A stretch of DNA of 51,977 nt, from IMG/VR virus record IMGVR_UViG_3300008261_000116, positions 1-51,977 of that record, one strand, 5' to 3'. This stretch comes from a virus. The first letter of the stretch is position 1, and the number at the start of each line of letters is the position of its first letter. The notes under the pieces were generated by a model, which was given only the letters and a program-made list of their open reading frames with translations, searched no databases and had not been told where the DNA came from. Shown here piece after piece: positions 39,478-45,685 of this stretch. The position numbers were made by a program, and so were the translations under genes.

Positions 39478-39792
39478 ATGTACAGCTGCCGCTTGTGTTC
39501 TGGTGATCAGTTTACTGCAAAAGAAATGAAAAAAGAAAAATACCTTCATTCTAATAAACGAGGTGTTTGCAAACCCTGTACGACCGAGTATGAACGTCAC
39601 CGGATGCTTTTGCGTAAAGCCAGCCAGAATCCTAAGGATTATCTTTCGTGCAACAGTTGTGACAGGGTGTTTTCTAAATACAGCACAGGAAATTTTAAAG
39701 GAAACAACCAGTATGTAACGAAGAACACCAACTACTCCATGGTACGTGTGGCTTGCCCATTTTGCAAGAGTGACGACATAGAAAAATACTAA
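39478..39792 (+). CDS. Triple zinc-ribbon protein, 104 aa
   Basis: Starts at ATG 39478 after AGGAG. Cys pairs: YSCRLCSG and CKPC (first ribbon), LSCNSCDR and CPFC (second). The middle is Lys/Arg-rich (ERHRMLLRKASQNPK). It resembles small phage zinc-finger or HNH-associated proteins but lacks HNH residues. Nucleic-acid binding is likely. Confidence 0.75.
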   Translation: MYSCRLCSGDQFTAKEMKKEKYLHSNKRGVCKPCTTEYERHRMLLRKASQNPKDYLSCNSCDRVFSKYSTGNFKGNNQYVTKNTNYSMVRVACPFCKSDDIEKY

Positions 39793-39802
39793 AGAAAGAG
39801 TT

Positions 39803-39967
39803 ATGACAAGAAATCAGATGGCTGTCAAGATAGCACTAGAAATAGCGACACAGGCGATAGAGTCTGACAAAATAAACATAGACCTTTCGTGGCTAGACAC
39901 AGATAAGTTATTGGAATCAATAGAAGAAGACATGAAACCCAAAAAAGATTGGGAGAATGAGCATTGA
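39803..39967 (+). CDS. 54-aa hypothetical protein
   Basis: Weak RBS (AAAGAG). Helical (NQMAVKIALEIATQAIESDK). The stop codon lies in the TTGACA of the next promoter (CAT TGA CA). Confidence 0.55.
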   Translation: MTRNQMAVKIALEIATQAIESDKINIDLSWLDTDKLLESIEEDMKPKKDWENEH

Positions 39968-39992
39968 CACACTTCTTCTTTTGGTGTAATAT
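39964..39992 (+). promoter_or_regulatory. Sigma70-type promoter
   Basis: TTGACA-17-TAATAT; drives the gene at 40014 and the following short operon. Confidence 0.85.
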
Positions 39993-40013
39993 GATTGTAA
40001 CAGGAGGAGATAT

Positions 40014-40247
40014 ATGACACAGGAACAAATAAAAGCAATCAGAGAACTTAAAGACCAAGGATATGCCGTTGTTCTGTTCAACCCCGATGAGCTAGAAGGG
40101 GCAGAGGCAGACAGGGTGGAAGACAGACTGATTGAAATGGGATGGGATGTTATCTACGATCTAAAGCCCGAGACAGAAGAGGTAAGAGAGATTTTAATGG
40201 CTCTCCATAATGCAAGGAAAGAAACAGGAGATGGTAGCAATGAATAA
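40014..40247 (+). CDS. Hypothetical 77-aa protein
   Basis: AGGAGG before the ATG. Alpha/beta with a YAVVLFNPDELEG strand-turn and a helix (DRVEDRLIEMGWDVIYD), resembling small ASCH-like or regulatory folds; no family is recognised with confidence. Confidence 0.72.
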   Translation: MTQEQIKAIRELKDQGYAVVLFNPDELEGAEADRVEDRLIEMGWDVIYDLKPETEEVREILMALHNARKETGDGSNE

Positions 40248-40413
40248 CACAGACTCGATGTTCACGGTAACAGTTAACGATGTGCAACAGATAGCCAGCG
40301 AGTTCATCGGCAGAAGCCTGACAACTGAAGAATTACAACAGGTTAAGAACCAGATGGACGCTGACTGGGAAGAAACCACAAAACTTATCATAAGACTAGC
40401 AATAGAGGAGTAG
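40240..40413 (+). CDS. 57-aa hypothetical protein
   Basis: ATG at 40240 with AGGAG. Contains FTVTVNDVQQIASEFIGRSL-TTEELQQVKNQM, a strand followed by helices. No family recognised. Confidence 0.65.
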   Translation: MNNTDSMFTVTVNDVQQIASEFIGRSLTTEELQQVKNQMDADWEETTKLIIRLAIEE

Positions 40414-40415
40414 AC

Positions 40416-40634
40416 ATGAGCAACAATAAAGAGATCACCCTTACGTTGAACAAAAGAGAGGTGCAGGTGTTAAAAATGGCACTATTCTTTCTTTCTGATG
40501 ATATCAGATATGGCTCCCTTCGTGCAACAACCTACGATGAAAGAGATATCGACATCCTGCAGAATGAGTCAAATATCAACAACCTGTACAACATAGAAAG
40601 TATTCAAGACAAGATAAAGAAAGAAGGAATGTAG
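40416..40634 (+). CDS. Small paralogue-family protein A, 72 aa
   Basis: AGAGGAG precedes the ATG. The build is a beta strand (EITLTLNKREVQVLKMALFF), a helix, a variable loop and a second helix. It looks like a distant paralogue of the next two genes. Confidence 0.7.
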   Translation: MSNNKEITLTLNKREVQVLKMALFFLSDDIRYGSLRATTYDERDIDILQNESNINNLYNIESIQDKIKKEGM

Positions 40635-40635
40635 C

Positions 40636-40812
40636 ATGAAAACATTGACAGTGAAGACAGAATCTGCTACAATACTTCTGCAGTGCATCCTAGAGAAAGA
40701 GTTATACCTACTTAACTGCAACATCGAGGATAATGTTTATGAAAGCCAAGAAAAACAATTAGTTATGGAAGAAATGGACATTATCGTTAATTTATTGGAA
40801 CAATTAGGATAA
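40636..40812 (+). CDS. Small paralogue-family protein B, 58 aa
   Basis: AAGGA upstream. MKTLTVKTESATILLQCILE then LVMEEMDIIVNLLEQLG: the same strand-helix-helix build as its neighbours. Its 5' end contains a perfect TTGACA-17-TACAAT promoter (40645). Confidence 0.65.
   Translation: MKTLTVKTESATILLQCILEKELYLLNCNIEDNVYESQEKQLVMEEMDIIVNLLEQLG
40645..40673 (+). promoter_or_regulatory. Intragenic sigma70-type promoter
   Basis: TTGACA-17-TACAAT lies inside the first codons of gene 40636 and could drive the paralogue at 40816. No RBS-ATG pair lies just downstream. Confidence 0.5.
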
Positions 40813-40815
40813 TAT

Positions 40816-41202
40816 ATGAGCATGGAGTCTTTGTCAATCCCTTCTTCTGAATCTGCATCGGTGCTGGGACAGGTATTACTTAGAGAGTGGGTTCTTCTGA
40901 AAAAAGAGGCAGAGTATATTGAATGGAATGAGGAGACAAAACAAGAAAGAGACAACACGTTCAATGTGATAGATGAGGTGTTAAAAAAGTTAGACTACGA
41001 CAAAAAAACCAGTCCTATTCTCTTGACACTCTCCCCAGAAGAGGCTAAAATAACAGAATATCTGTTACAGAACAGAATGATAAGGAATGGGACGGTTTAC
41101 TCCGGCACTCTTTGCAAAAAAACAAAAACCGGTATTTTGATAGAAACGGATATTATTAACGATCTTTTAAAACAATTACTAAGGATGTCACATGAACATT
41201 AA
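40816..41202 (+). CDS. Small paralogue-family protein C, 128 aa
   Basis: N-terminal helical region (LREWVLLKKEAEYIEWNEET) and a C-terminal part (ILLTLSPEEAKITEYLLQNR, ETDIINDLLKQLL) resembling the two preceding proteins. Only AGGA before the ATG. No family recognised. Confidence 0.65.
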   Translation: MSMESLSIPSSESASVLGQVLLREWVLLKKEAEYIEWNEETKQERDNTFNVIDEVLKKLDYDKKTSPILLTLSPEEAKITEYLLQNRMIRNGTVYSGTLCKKTKTGILIETDIINDLLKQLLRMSHEH

Positions 41203-41332
41203 AACCATTATCGTACTATTTATCCTTGGCTTCCTAGCCTCCTGCTCAACCACACCACTGACAGAAGAAGAAAGGGAGCAACTACGCATAAACAGAATGC
41301 AATCAGCAGAAGCCGCCTCTAGCAGGAGATAA
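41192..41332 (+). CDS. 46-aa lipoprotein
   Basis: Signal with lipobox (IVLFILGFLASC, Cys at residue 18) and a short polar mature part ending AASSRR. Overlaps the previous gene by 11 bases. A tiny outer-membrane lipoprotein; superinfection exclusion and lysis control are possible but unsupported. Confidence 0.68.
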   Translation: MNIKTIIVLFILGFLASCSTTPLTEEEREQLRINRMQSAEAASSRR

Positions 41333-41575
41333 ATGACCAAATCCACATATAACCTAACATGGTTATTAAATCCACATTTTGGCGATGAAACTCCCTATCC
41401 ACATAGGGATAGTATAACTTTTGTTGTAGTGACCAGATATGCCCCCAAATCCACATACTCCCCTAAACTGACGGAGAGTATAGTAACATGGTCGGATGAC
41501 CACCTGCAACAAACCATAGACGAGATGCTGGGATTGGATGGCATGCAGGAGTGGGAGATAATAGAAGAGGAGTAG
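41333..41575 (+). CDS. Hypothetical 80-aa protein containing in-frame iterons
   Basis: AGGAG before the ATG. Beta-rich (TYNLTWLLNPHFGDETPYPH, ITFVVVTRYAPKSTYS) with an acidic end (EWEIIEEE). Four ATCCACAT-type iterons (41339-41458) lie inside the gene; two of them encode KSTY. No family recognised. Confidence 0.7.
   Translation: MTKSTYNLTWLLNPHFGDETPYPHRDSITFVVVTRYAPKSTYSPKLTESIVTWSDDHLQQTIDEMLGLDGMQEWEIIEEE
41339..41458 (+). repeat. Four ATCCACAT iterons inside a gene
   Basis: Copies at 41341, 41370, 41398 and 41449 share the core TCCACAT, all on the plus strand. Confidence 0.75.
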
Positions 41576-41577
41576 CA

Positions 41578-41688
41578 ATAGAACTAATCTTAAGTGTACA
41601 GAGAGGAGAGTTCTCCCTACTCCCCAACCATACCAAATGGAGGGACTACTCAGAGGATATCTCCGGAAAAGTATTACAACTCTTATAA
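41578..41688 (+). CDS. Possible 36-aa gene with AUA start
   Basis: A coding-like frame (IELILSVQRGEFSLLPNHTK-WRDYSEDISGKVLQLL) follows the upstream stop. The only well-placed start after AGAGGAG is ATA at 41578; an alternative GTG lies upstream without spacing for the RBS. Either a rare start or a gene that lost its ATG. Confidence 0.35.
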   Translation: MELILSVQRGEFSLLPNHTKWRDYSEDISGKVLQLL

Positions 41689-41847
41689 CAGGATAGTAAT
41701 ATGCTCACACTAAAAAGGATAACATAATTGTGTTGTCTGATGATGTAAATGGTGATATTATAGAATTGTAGTATAGATATTAGTACGGAAATGTGCTGAA
41801 AAGTGCGTTTTTGACACCGCGTATAAATAATTGTACGGATTTTTTGT

Positions 41848-41863
41848 TGCAAGAATAATGCCA
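41848..41863 (-). promoter_or_regulatory. Sigma54-like -24/-12 site 1
   Basis: Minus strand TGGCATTATTCTTGCA, preceded by T. GG and GC are 12 bp apart as in the sigma54 consensus. Confidence 0.45.
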
Positions 41864-41907
41864 ACACTCCCTTGTTGCAATGCACACCAGTCCTTGGTGT
41901 AATTATT

Positions 41908-41936
41908 ATCCTACCATAATAAAAAATTTATGTCAA
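41908..41936 (-). promoter_or_regulatory. Antisense sigma70-type promoter
   Basis: TTGACA-17-TAGGAT on the minus strand; back to back with the plus promoter at 41940. Confidence 0.6.
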
Positions 41937-41939
41937 CTG

Positions 41940-41968
41940 TTGACAGAACACTGTTGCTCTGGTATACT
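41940..41968 (+). promoter_or_regulatory. Orphan sigma70-type promoter
   Basis: TTGACA-17-TATACT with TGG before the -10 (extended -10). No gene starts before the next promoter at 42012; the transcript would begin with a GC-rich hairpin. Confidence 0.7.
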
Positions 41969-42011
41969 ACCGGCCTCGGGACTTATGTCCGAAGTCGGCA
42001 AAACACAGCTG

Positions 42012-42040
42012 TTGACAGGATTAGGATGGTGTGCTAATAT
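42012..42040 (+). promoter_or_regulatory. Sigma70-type promoter
   Basis: TTGACA-17-TAATAT; drives gene 42061. Confidence 0.85.
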
Positions 42041-42060
42041 GATTCTAACAGGAGGGTGGT

Positions 42061-42219
42061 ATGCAAAACTTTAGAATTATTGGATTGTCAATTGTCTATG
42101 ATCACAGCGGTTCAACATTCACACTGGCAACATATTCCAGTCTGTTAGAGGCAAAAATGGTCTTGGAACAATTGTCATGCCCAGAGGGATATTATCGGCT
42201 CACAGGTGAAAAACCTTAA
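42061..42219 (+). CDS. 52-aa hypothetical protein
   Basis: AGGAGGG precedes the ATG. MQNFRIIGLSIVYDHSGSTF then SSLLEAKMVLEQLSCPEGYY: a small beta-hairpin plus helix fold. No family recognised. Confidence 0.65.
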   Translation: MQNFRIIGLSIVYDHSGSTFTLATYSSLLEAKMVLEQLSCPEGYYRLTGEKP

Positions 42220-42234
42220 AAGTAAGACAGGTAC

Positions 42235-42263
42235 TTGACAGCCTAATCCACATATGCTATACT
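42235..42263 (+). promoter_or_regulatory. Sigma70-type promoter with an iteron in the spacer
   Basis: TTGACA-17-TATACT; the spacer contains AATCCACATAT, so an iteron-binding protein would block it. No gene starts until 42408. Confidence 0.65.
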
Positions 42264-42347
42264 ACCACGGCTATCCACATGCCATAATCCACATACAGCA
42301 ATCCACAATCCACATGCCACATACCACCTATCCTCCTAGTCCACATA
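42245..42347 (+). repeat. ATCCACAT iteron cluster 1 (six copies in about 100 bp)
   Basis: Copies near 42245, 42272, 42286, 42299, 42307 and 42338; core TCCACA(T), all on the plus strand. The core resembles the DnaA box TTATCCACA but no copy is perfect. Confidence 0.8.
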
Positions 42348-42357
42348 CCCCCCTCCC

Positions 42358-42386
42358 TTGACACAACACTGGCAATAGTGTAACAT
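42358..42386 (+). promoter_or_regulatory. Sigma70-type promoter
   Basis: TTGACA-17-TAACAT; drives gene 42408. Confidence 0.85.
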
Positions 42387-42407
42387 ACAACACAACAGGA
42401 GAGTAAC

Positions 42408-42746
42408 ATGAAAACAGAAGCAGACTTTGACAAACGCTACACCTACGACACAACTGTTGCCAGCACAGAGTTTGACTCAGATTCTCAGGCAGGCATGCTG
42501 GAGACATATGGTGCTGATATAAAACTTGTGTTAGACATTGCCAACAAAACTCCGCTGCGGGTATGGACTATGGTTGACGGAGATGACGGGATGTATTTAA
42601 TACAAGGCTATCATCTGGTCAACAGAATCTATTATGTCATCACAAACGAAGAGGCACAGTCAGAAGACGAAGAGTATCTGATCGACAGCTACGAGTCAGA
42701 CGAAGACGATGACATCCCTCCAACAAGTTCATTCATTGATGAATAG
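42408..42746 (+). CDS. Hypothetical 112-aa acidic protein
   Basis: AGGAGAG before the ATG. Mixed fold (VWTMVDGDDGMYLIQGYHLV-NRIYYVIT) and a strongly acidic C-terminus (EDEEYLIDSYESDEDDD), as in some DNA-mimic proteins. No family recognised; DNA mimicry is speculation. Confidence 0.7.
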   Translation: MKTEADFDKRYTYDTTVASTEFDSDSQAGMLETYGADIKLVLDIANKTPLRVWTMVDGDDGMYLIQGYHLVNRIYYVITNEEAQSEDEEYLIDSYESDEDDDIPPTSSFIDE

Positions 42747-42760
42747 CAATTCCCATGCCA
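42745..42760 (-). promoter_or_regulatory. Sigma54-like site 2
   Basis: Minus strand TGGCATGGGAATTGCT; overlaps the stop codon of gene 42408 and reads antisense into it. Confidence 0.5.
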
Positions 42761-42771
42761 ACCCAAAGGTT

Positions 42772-42787
42772 TGCAAAAATCGTGCCA
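42772..42787 (-). promoter_or_regulatory. Sigma54-like site 3
   Basis: Minus strand TGGCACGATTTTTGCA, a full consensus match, exactly 27 bp from site 2 in the same orientation. Confidence 0.55.
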
Positions 42788-42815
42788 AAGTCGACCAGAC
42801 TATGGCGCTATTTAT

Positions 42816-42844
42816 AGTATAACAGAAAAAAAGAATTTTGTCAA
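42816..42844 (-). promoter_or_regulatory. Antisense sigma70-type promoter
   Basis: TTGACA-17-TATACT on the minus strand, -35 to -35 with the plus promoter at 42849. Confidence 0.7.
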
Positions 42845-42848
42845 GGGG

Positions 42849-42877
42849 TTGACAAAAAAAATTATTCGTGTTATACT
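42849..42877 (+). promoter_or_regulatory. Orphan sigma70-type promoter
   Basis: TTGACA-17-TATACT with the recurrent ATTATTCGTGT before the -10. No gene follows before the next promoter pair. Confidence 0.7.
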
Positions 42878-42923
42878 TGCCAACTATATAATATCACACG
42901 CAAATTATAGCACACCAACTTAT

Positions 42924-42952
42924 AGTATACCACAGATGCGTTTGATTGTCAA
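42924..42952 (-). promoter_or_regulatory. Antisense sigma70-type promoter
   Basis: TTGACA-17-TATACT, minus strand; converges on the orphan promoter at 42849. Confidence 0.7.
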
Positions 42953-42969
42953 GCGTATAAGTAAAACGC

Positions 42970-42998
42970 TTGACATACTATAAGTTTTCGATTAGAAT
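42970..42998 (+). promoter_or_regulatory. Sigma70-type promoter
   Basis: TTGACA-17-TAGAAT; drives the pseudogene at 43018. Confidence 0.85.
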
Positions 42999-43017
42999 AA
43001 TCGTAACGGAGGATAAC

Positions 43018-43445
43018 ATGACAAAATCACAAGATTGGTATTTTAGAGTAAACGAGTACTGCCAAACAATTTCAGAGACTTACAGTGTTCCTCTGATCAA
43101 AGTAGCGGGCATTATGTCAGCACTTTCACCAAACAACACTTTTGCTAGTAATGTCAAGAGCTTAGAAGCTTTCTTGCGAACCAAGGGCAATTGTAAGGTT
43201 AGCACTTACAATGGACAAAAAATTAAGGCATTGACAATTCTTAACTCTCCTGATACGATTACAATCGAGGAAGTTAAAAAGATCCTTGGCGGACTTTTAG
43301 GCATTTTGGTATCGAGGGAAGTCTTACTCCTAAAAGATACAAAGATGCGTCTAATAAAATCAAGAAGTTAGCTAAAGAGTTGAATTTATTACCGCATCAA
43401 GTACAGGCAAAATTATGGGTTGACATAAGAGGGGCGGCATGGTAA
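43018..43445 (+). pseudogene. Degraded DUF7178-like gene (frameshift/internal deletion)
   Basis: The first frame reads VPLIKVAGIMSALSPNNTFA and NGQKIKALTILNSPDTITIE up to KKILGGL. Near 43295 the coding frame jumps by +2 to RHFGIEGSLTPKRYKDASNK and VQAKLWVDIRGAAW. Both halves match in order the N- and C-terminal parts of the DUF7178 family as I remember it, but about 25-30 middle residues are missing and the frame is broken. The unshifted frame ends early at about 43371. The promoter and RBS are intact, so a truncated peptide may still be made. Confidence 0.72.
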
Positions 43446-43448
43446 TAT
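43420..43448 (+). promoter_or_regulatory. Sigma70-type promoter inside pseudogene end
   Basis: TTGACA-17-TAATAT; drives gene 43468. Confidence 0.85.
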
Positions 43449-43467
43449 AAGTTTAATAGGAGGGAAT

Positions 43468-43632
43468 ATGTTTAAAAATCTTTTAATTGATGCAGTTATT
43501 GAGCAAATTAAGCGTGATATTTTAGATGGTGAATTATTGTCACTTGAAAACTTACTTAATGACTTAAGCGAAAAACAACTAGGAAGTTTTCTTCCCGAAG
43601 AAAAATTAAATCAACTTCTAGGCAAGGAATAG
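43468..43632 (+). CDS. QIKRDILDGE-family small protein, copy 1 (54 aa)
   Basis: AGGAGGG before the ATG. LIDAVIEQIKRDILDGELLS-LENLLNDL...SFLPEEK is clearly paralogous to gene 48013 (QIKRDILDGE...SFLPEG). The family (helical, ending in 'LPE') occurs as small proteins in many phages; function unknown. Confidence 0.78.
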   Translation: MFKNLLIDAVIEQIKRDILDGELLSLENLLNDLSEKQLGSFLPEEKLNQLLGKE

Positions 43633-43638
43633 GGAATT

Positions 43639-43785
43639 ATGTACGAACCAAAATTTCTATCATGGTGTAAGTCTTACGAGCAGGAAGTATCAGAGATGCG
43701 GGAATTGATAGCACAGAATCCCGCCGATGTCAAGATGCTGAAAAAAGAGTATGAAGAATTGACAGGTAAAAAATACAGGGGTTGA
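43639..43785 (+). CDS. 48-aa helical protein
   Basis: AGGGA before the ATG. FLSWCKSYEQEVSEMRELIA then VKMLKKEYEELTGKKY; a small helical hairpin. Its stop lies inside TTGACA of the next promoter. Confidence 0.62.
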   Translation: MYEPKFLSWCKSYEQEVSEMRELIAQNPADVKMLKKEYEELTGKKYRG

Positions 43786-43796
43786 CAGCTCCTGTT
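43775..43796 (+). terminator. Terminator with a -35 box in its loop
   Basis: ACAGGGG-TTGACAG-CTCCTGT followed by TTTTT. The loop is the -35 box of the promoter at 43782. Confidence 0.6.
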
Positions 43797-43810
43797 TTTT
43801 CCTGTATACT
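43782..43810 (+). promoter_or_regulatory. Orphan sigma70-type promoter
   Basis: TTGACA-17-TATACT. It points at three GTTAAC hexamers and a convergent promoter, with no gene between. Confidence 0.7.
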
Positions 43811-43839
43811 GTTAACCTGTTGTTAACTTTGTTGTTAAC
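43811..43839. repeat. Three GTTAAC hexamers spaced 11-12 bp
   Basis: Copies at 43811, 43822 and 43834, about one helical turn apart, placed between two convergent promoters. Candidate binding sites for a dimeric regulator. Confidence 0.65.
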
Positions 43840-43852
43840 CTGATGACCAGGG

Positions 43853-43881
43853 AGTATACCACAGACCACAGGATATGTCAA
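43853..43881 (-). promoter_or_regulatory. Convergent sigma70-type promoter (minus)
   Basis: TTGACA-17-TATACT on the minus strand, with TGG before the -10. Confidence 0.7.
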
Positions 43882-43906
43882 GCAAATTAAAAAGTTATTA
43901 TGGGTA

Positions 43907-43935
43907 TTGACAGAATCCTATTGCTGGTGTAAGAT
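43907..43935 (+). promoter_or_regulatory. Sigma70-type promoter
   Basis: TTGACA-17-TAAGAT; drives gene 43958. Confidence 0.85.
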
Positions 43936-43957
43936 TAGGATAACAACGGAGGACAAC

Positions 43958-44164
43958 ATGGAAAAGCAACAAATTATAGAAAGACTGGTCAATATGTACT
44001 TCTTGATTCAAAAAGATGAGAAGCACTTTAAAGATGATGAGATATCATTGGTGGCATTACGTAACCAGAGATTTGGTGTCAGAATGTCAGCGGGGGCACT
44101 TGGTCTTTGGGATGAGGTGTGCGAAAAAATAGAACAAGAACGCTTGACACAGAATAAGTCTTAG
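43958..44164 (+). CDS. 68-aa hypothetical protein
   Basis: RBS AACGGAGGA. Helical (IIERLVNMYFLIQKDEKHFK; GALGLWDEVCEKIEQERLTQ). Its last codons contain the next promoter's -35. No family recognised. Confidence 0.7.
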   Translation: MEKQQIIERLVNMYFLIQKDEKHFKDDEISLVALRNQRFGVRMSAGALGLWDEVCEKIEQERLTQNKS

Positions 44165-44172
44165 GATACAAT
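44144..44172 (+). promoter_or_regulatory. Sigma70-type promoter
   Basis: TTGACA-17-TACAAT, embedded in the end of gene 43958; drives 44194. Confidence 0.85.
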
Positions 44173-44193
44173 ACCTATAACGGAGGGAACAAT

Positions 44194-44367
44194 ATGTATT
44201 CGACTGATGTGTATTCAATGCTTATGAAGATTTACAAAGACCATGACAATAAGGAGTCAATGCTGCGGATTGTAAAAAATTGCATAGAACTGCATTTAGA
44301 GAACTCTACGGAGATAGACTTTAATTCATTGTTGAAAAGAATAAAAGAAGTGCTTGACAAGCAATAA
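44194..44367 (+). CDS. 57-aa helical protein
   Basis: AACGGAGGG before the ATG. Begins MYSTDVYSMLMKIYKDHDNK; helical. The end overlaps the next promoter. No family recognised. Confidence 0.68.
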   Translation: MYSTDVYSMLMKIYKDHDNKESMLRIVKNCIELHLENSTEIDFNSLLKRIKEVLDKQ

Positions 44368-44382
44368 CAAATAGGCTACAAT
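44354..44382 (+). promoter_or_regulatory. Sigma70-type promoter
   Basis: TTGACA-17-TACAAT, embedded in the end of gene 44194; drives 44405. Confidence 0.85.
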
Positions 44383-44404
44383 AACAACAACGGAGGAACA
44401 CAAC

Positions 44405-44629
44405 ATGGCAAAATTAGTAAACGAAGAGACAGGAATCGAGATTCAGATTGGCGACAAGGTAGTGAGTTTCAGGGGCGAAGAGTATATCCTGCAGAGCTTC
44501 AGAGAGCCGCACAAGCCGTCCAGTACGGGGAGGGTGTATGTGAAGCCTGCAAATGGCGAAGGAATGTCACGGGAGTTCTTCCCAAGCGTGGTGGGTGCGA
44601 AGATCATCGAACATCAGTTCGAGAGGTAA
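44405..44629 (+). CDS. 74-aa beta-rich protein
   Basis: AACGGAGGA before the ATG. SH3-like strand pattern: EIQIGDKVVSFRGEEYILQS, SSTGRVYVKPANGEGMSREF. Higher GC than its neighbours, which may mean recent acquisition. No family named. Confidence 0.72.
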   Translation: MAKLVNEETGIEIQIGDKVVSFRGEEYILQSFREPHKPSSTGRVYVKPANGEGMSREFFPSVVGAKIIEHQFER

Positions 44630-44630
44630 G

Positions 44631-44660
44631 AGAGGGGCGAAAGCCCCTTTCTCTTTTTTA
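44631..44660 (+). terminator. Terminator
   Basis: GGGGC-GAAA-GCCCC core with an extended GAGA/TCTC stem and TTTTTT. Confidence 0.85.
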
Positions 44661-44667
44661 GTCTAAT

Positions 44668-44696
44668 AGTATACCATGACAATTATATTATGTCAA
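44668..44696 (-). promoter_or_regulatory. Antisense sigma70-type promoter
   Basis: TTGACA-17-TATACT, minus; 3 bp separate its -35 from the plus -35 at 44700. Confidence 0.7.
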
Positions 44697-44699
44697 CAG

Positions 44700-44728
44700 T
44701 TGACAAGACGCTGTTGTTGGTGTAGTAT
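44700..44728 (+). promoter_or_regulatory. Sigma70-type promoter
   Basis: TTGACA-17-TAGTAT; drives 44750. Confidence 0.85.
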
Positions 44729-44749
44729 TACAGTAACGGAGGAAACAAC

Positions 44750-45058
44750 ATGAACTTAACAGCAGAACAAGAACAGGCACTTCAGAACTTGACCAAGGTA
44801 TTCAGTTTAACAGCGTCCAAGACAGCGTTTAACAGATTCTTTCAGGATGAGCTTGCGGATCTGGAATCATTAAACCAGAGACAAGATGAGATCAACGACG
44901 AGATCAGAGATTTAATGCAATACTCTGACACAGGTGCTAAGAGTCTCGTTGATCTGGTTGATGAGTTTTCTAGCAATGAGAGAGAAATCAAAAGGATCAA
45001 CAACAGGTTGCAAATGGCACAGGGTTTGCTAGTAGAGCTAGGAGTAACACTGGTGTAA
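44750..45058 (+). CDS. 102-aa coiled-coil protein
   Basis: AACGGAGGA before the ATG. Long heptad-like helices (FQDELADLESLNQRQDEIND; EREIKRINNRLQMAQGLLVE). Unknown function; may oligomerise. Confidence 0.72.
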   Translation: MNLTAEQEQALQNLTKVFSLTASKTAFNRFFQDELADLESLNQRQDEINDEIRDLMQYSDTGAKSLVDLVDEFSSNEREIKRINNRLQMAQGLLVELGVTLV

Positions 45059-45078
45059 GGGCGAAAGCCCTTTATATT
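45058..45078 (+). terminator. Short terminator hairpin
   Basis: AGGGC-GAAA-GCCCT followed by TTATATTATAG, a weaker tract. Confidence 0.6.
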
Positions 45079-45080
45079 AT

Positions 45081-45109
45081 AGTATATCATAGCAGGATGA
45101 TGTTGTCAA
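45081..45109 (-). promoter_or_regulatory. Antisense sigma70-type promoter
   Basis: TTGACA-17-TATACT on the minus strand, reading into the 3' end of 44750. Confidence 0.7.
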
Positions 45110-45134
45110 GCTGTAAATAATTTCATCCTGCCTA

Positions 45135-45163
45135 TTGACTTATTGTAAGTTTTGTATTAGAAT
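45135..45163 (+). promoter_or_regulatory. Sigma70-type promoter
   Basis: TTGACT-17-TAGAAT; drives 45194. Confidence 0.8.
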
Positions 45164-45193
45164 AAGTACAAGAACAACAACGGAGGAAATAAT

Positions 45194-45559
45194 ATGGGAC
45201 GATACATTACAGGTGATTTTGATTATAAATTTGTGTTCGCTGATCAGACATCAAGCTTTGGCGAAGTATTAGAACAATTAGCACAGGACACAGACAACAG
45301 TGTAACAAGGTATATTTCCGATGCTGGCGAAATTGTTAGACTTTATTTAAGCGATCCTAAAGGGTTAGCGAAAAACATTAATGAATTTACCAAGGAATAC
45401 AAACCTTTGACGGCTGAACAAGAAGAATTATGGAGCACTTTTAAATTAAAAATGGGCGACGAATACTGGGATATGTATATGATGAAACAATTTGCAGAGG
45501 AAATGGATTTAGAAAACAGGGAAGAGGGAGATTCATTGGAATTTGATGTTGAATATTAA
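45194..45559 (+). CDS. 121-aa hypothetical protein
   Basis: AACGGAGGA before the ATG. Mixed alpha/beta (DFDYKFVFADQTSSFGEVLE, YISDAGEIVRLYLSDPKGL) with an acidic end. No family recognised. Confidence 0.72.
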   Translation: MGRYITGDFDYKFVFADQTSSFGEVLEQLAQDTDNSVTRYISDAGEIVRLYLSDPKGLAKNINEFTKEYKPLTAEQEELWSTFKLKMGDEYWDMYMMKQFAEEMDLENREEGDSLEFDVEY

Positions 45560-45580
45560 GGGGCGTAAGCCCTTTATATT
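45559..45580 (+). terminator. Short terminator hairpin
   Basis: GGGC-GTAA-GCCC with TTTATATTATAG after it. Confidence 0.6.
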
Positions 45581-45582
45581 AT

Positions 45583-45611
45583 AGTATATCAGATAGTTAC
45601 AATTGTGTCAA
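45583..45611 (-). promoter_or_regulatory. Antisense sigma70-type promoter
   Basis: TTGACA-17-TATACT on the minus strand, reading into 45194. Confidence 0.7.
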
Positions 45612-45635
45612 TAGCAAAATAATTATTCCATAGTG

Positions 45636-45664
45636 TTGACACAAGACAGATTTTTTGGTAAGAT
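45636..45664 (+). promoter_or_regulatory. Sigma70-type promoter
   Basis: TTGACA-17-TAAGAT; drives 45686. Confidence 0.85.
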
Positions 45665-45685
45665 GATTGTAACAGGAGGGAACAC

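Larger units (their letters stand above)
41689..42060. other. Gene-free regulatory stretch (372 bp)
   Basis: I see no credible gene. It holds a weak plus promoter (TTGTCT-17-TATTAT at 41733), a minus-strand sigma54-like site (41848), a divergent promoter pair (41908 minus, 41940 plus), a GC-rich imperfect hairpin just after the 41940 promoter, and the promoter of gene 42061. Confidence 0.6.

Noticed and set aside
41105-41120. CGGCACTCTTTGCA as another sigma54 site
   Set aside because: GG-GC spacing is two bases short and it lies inside a gene.
41646-41885. Minus-strand 79-codon frame
   Set aside because: No RBS, unusual composition, and it spans several promoter elements; probably chance in AT-rich DNA.
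42245-42347. Classical DnaA-box origin
   Set aside because: The motif shares TCCACA with the DnaA box but no copy matches TTATCCACA; kept only as an iteron cluster.
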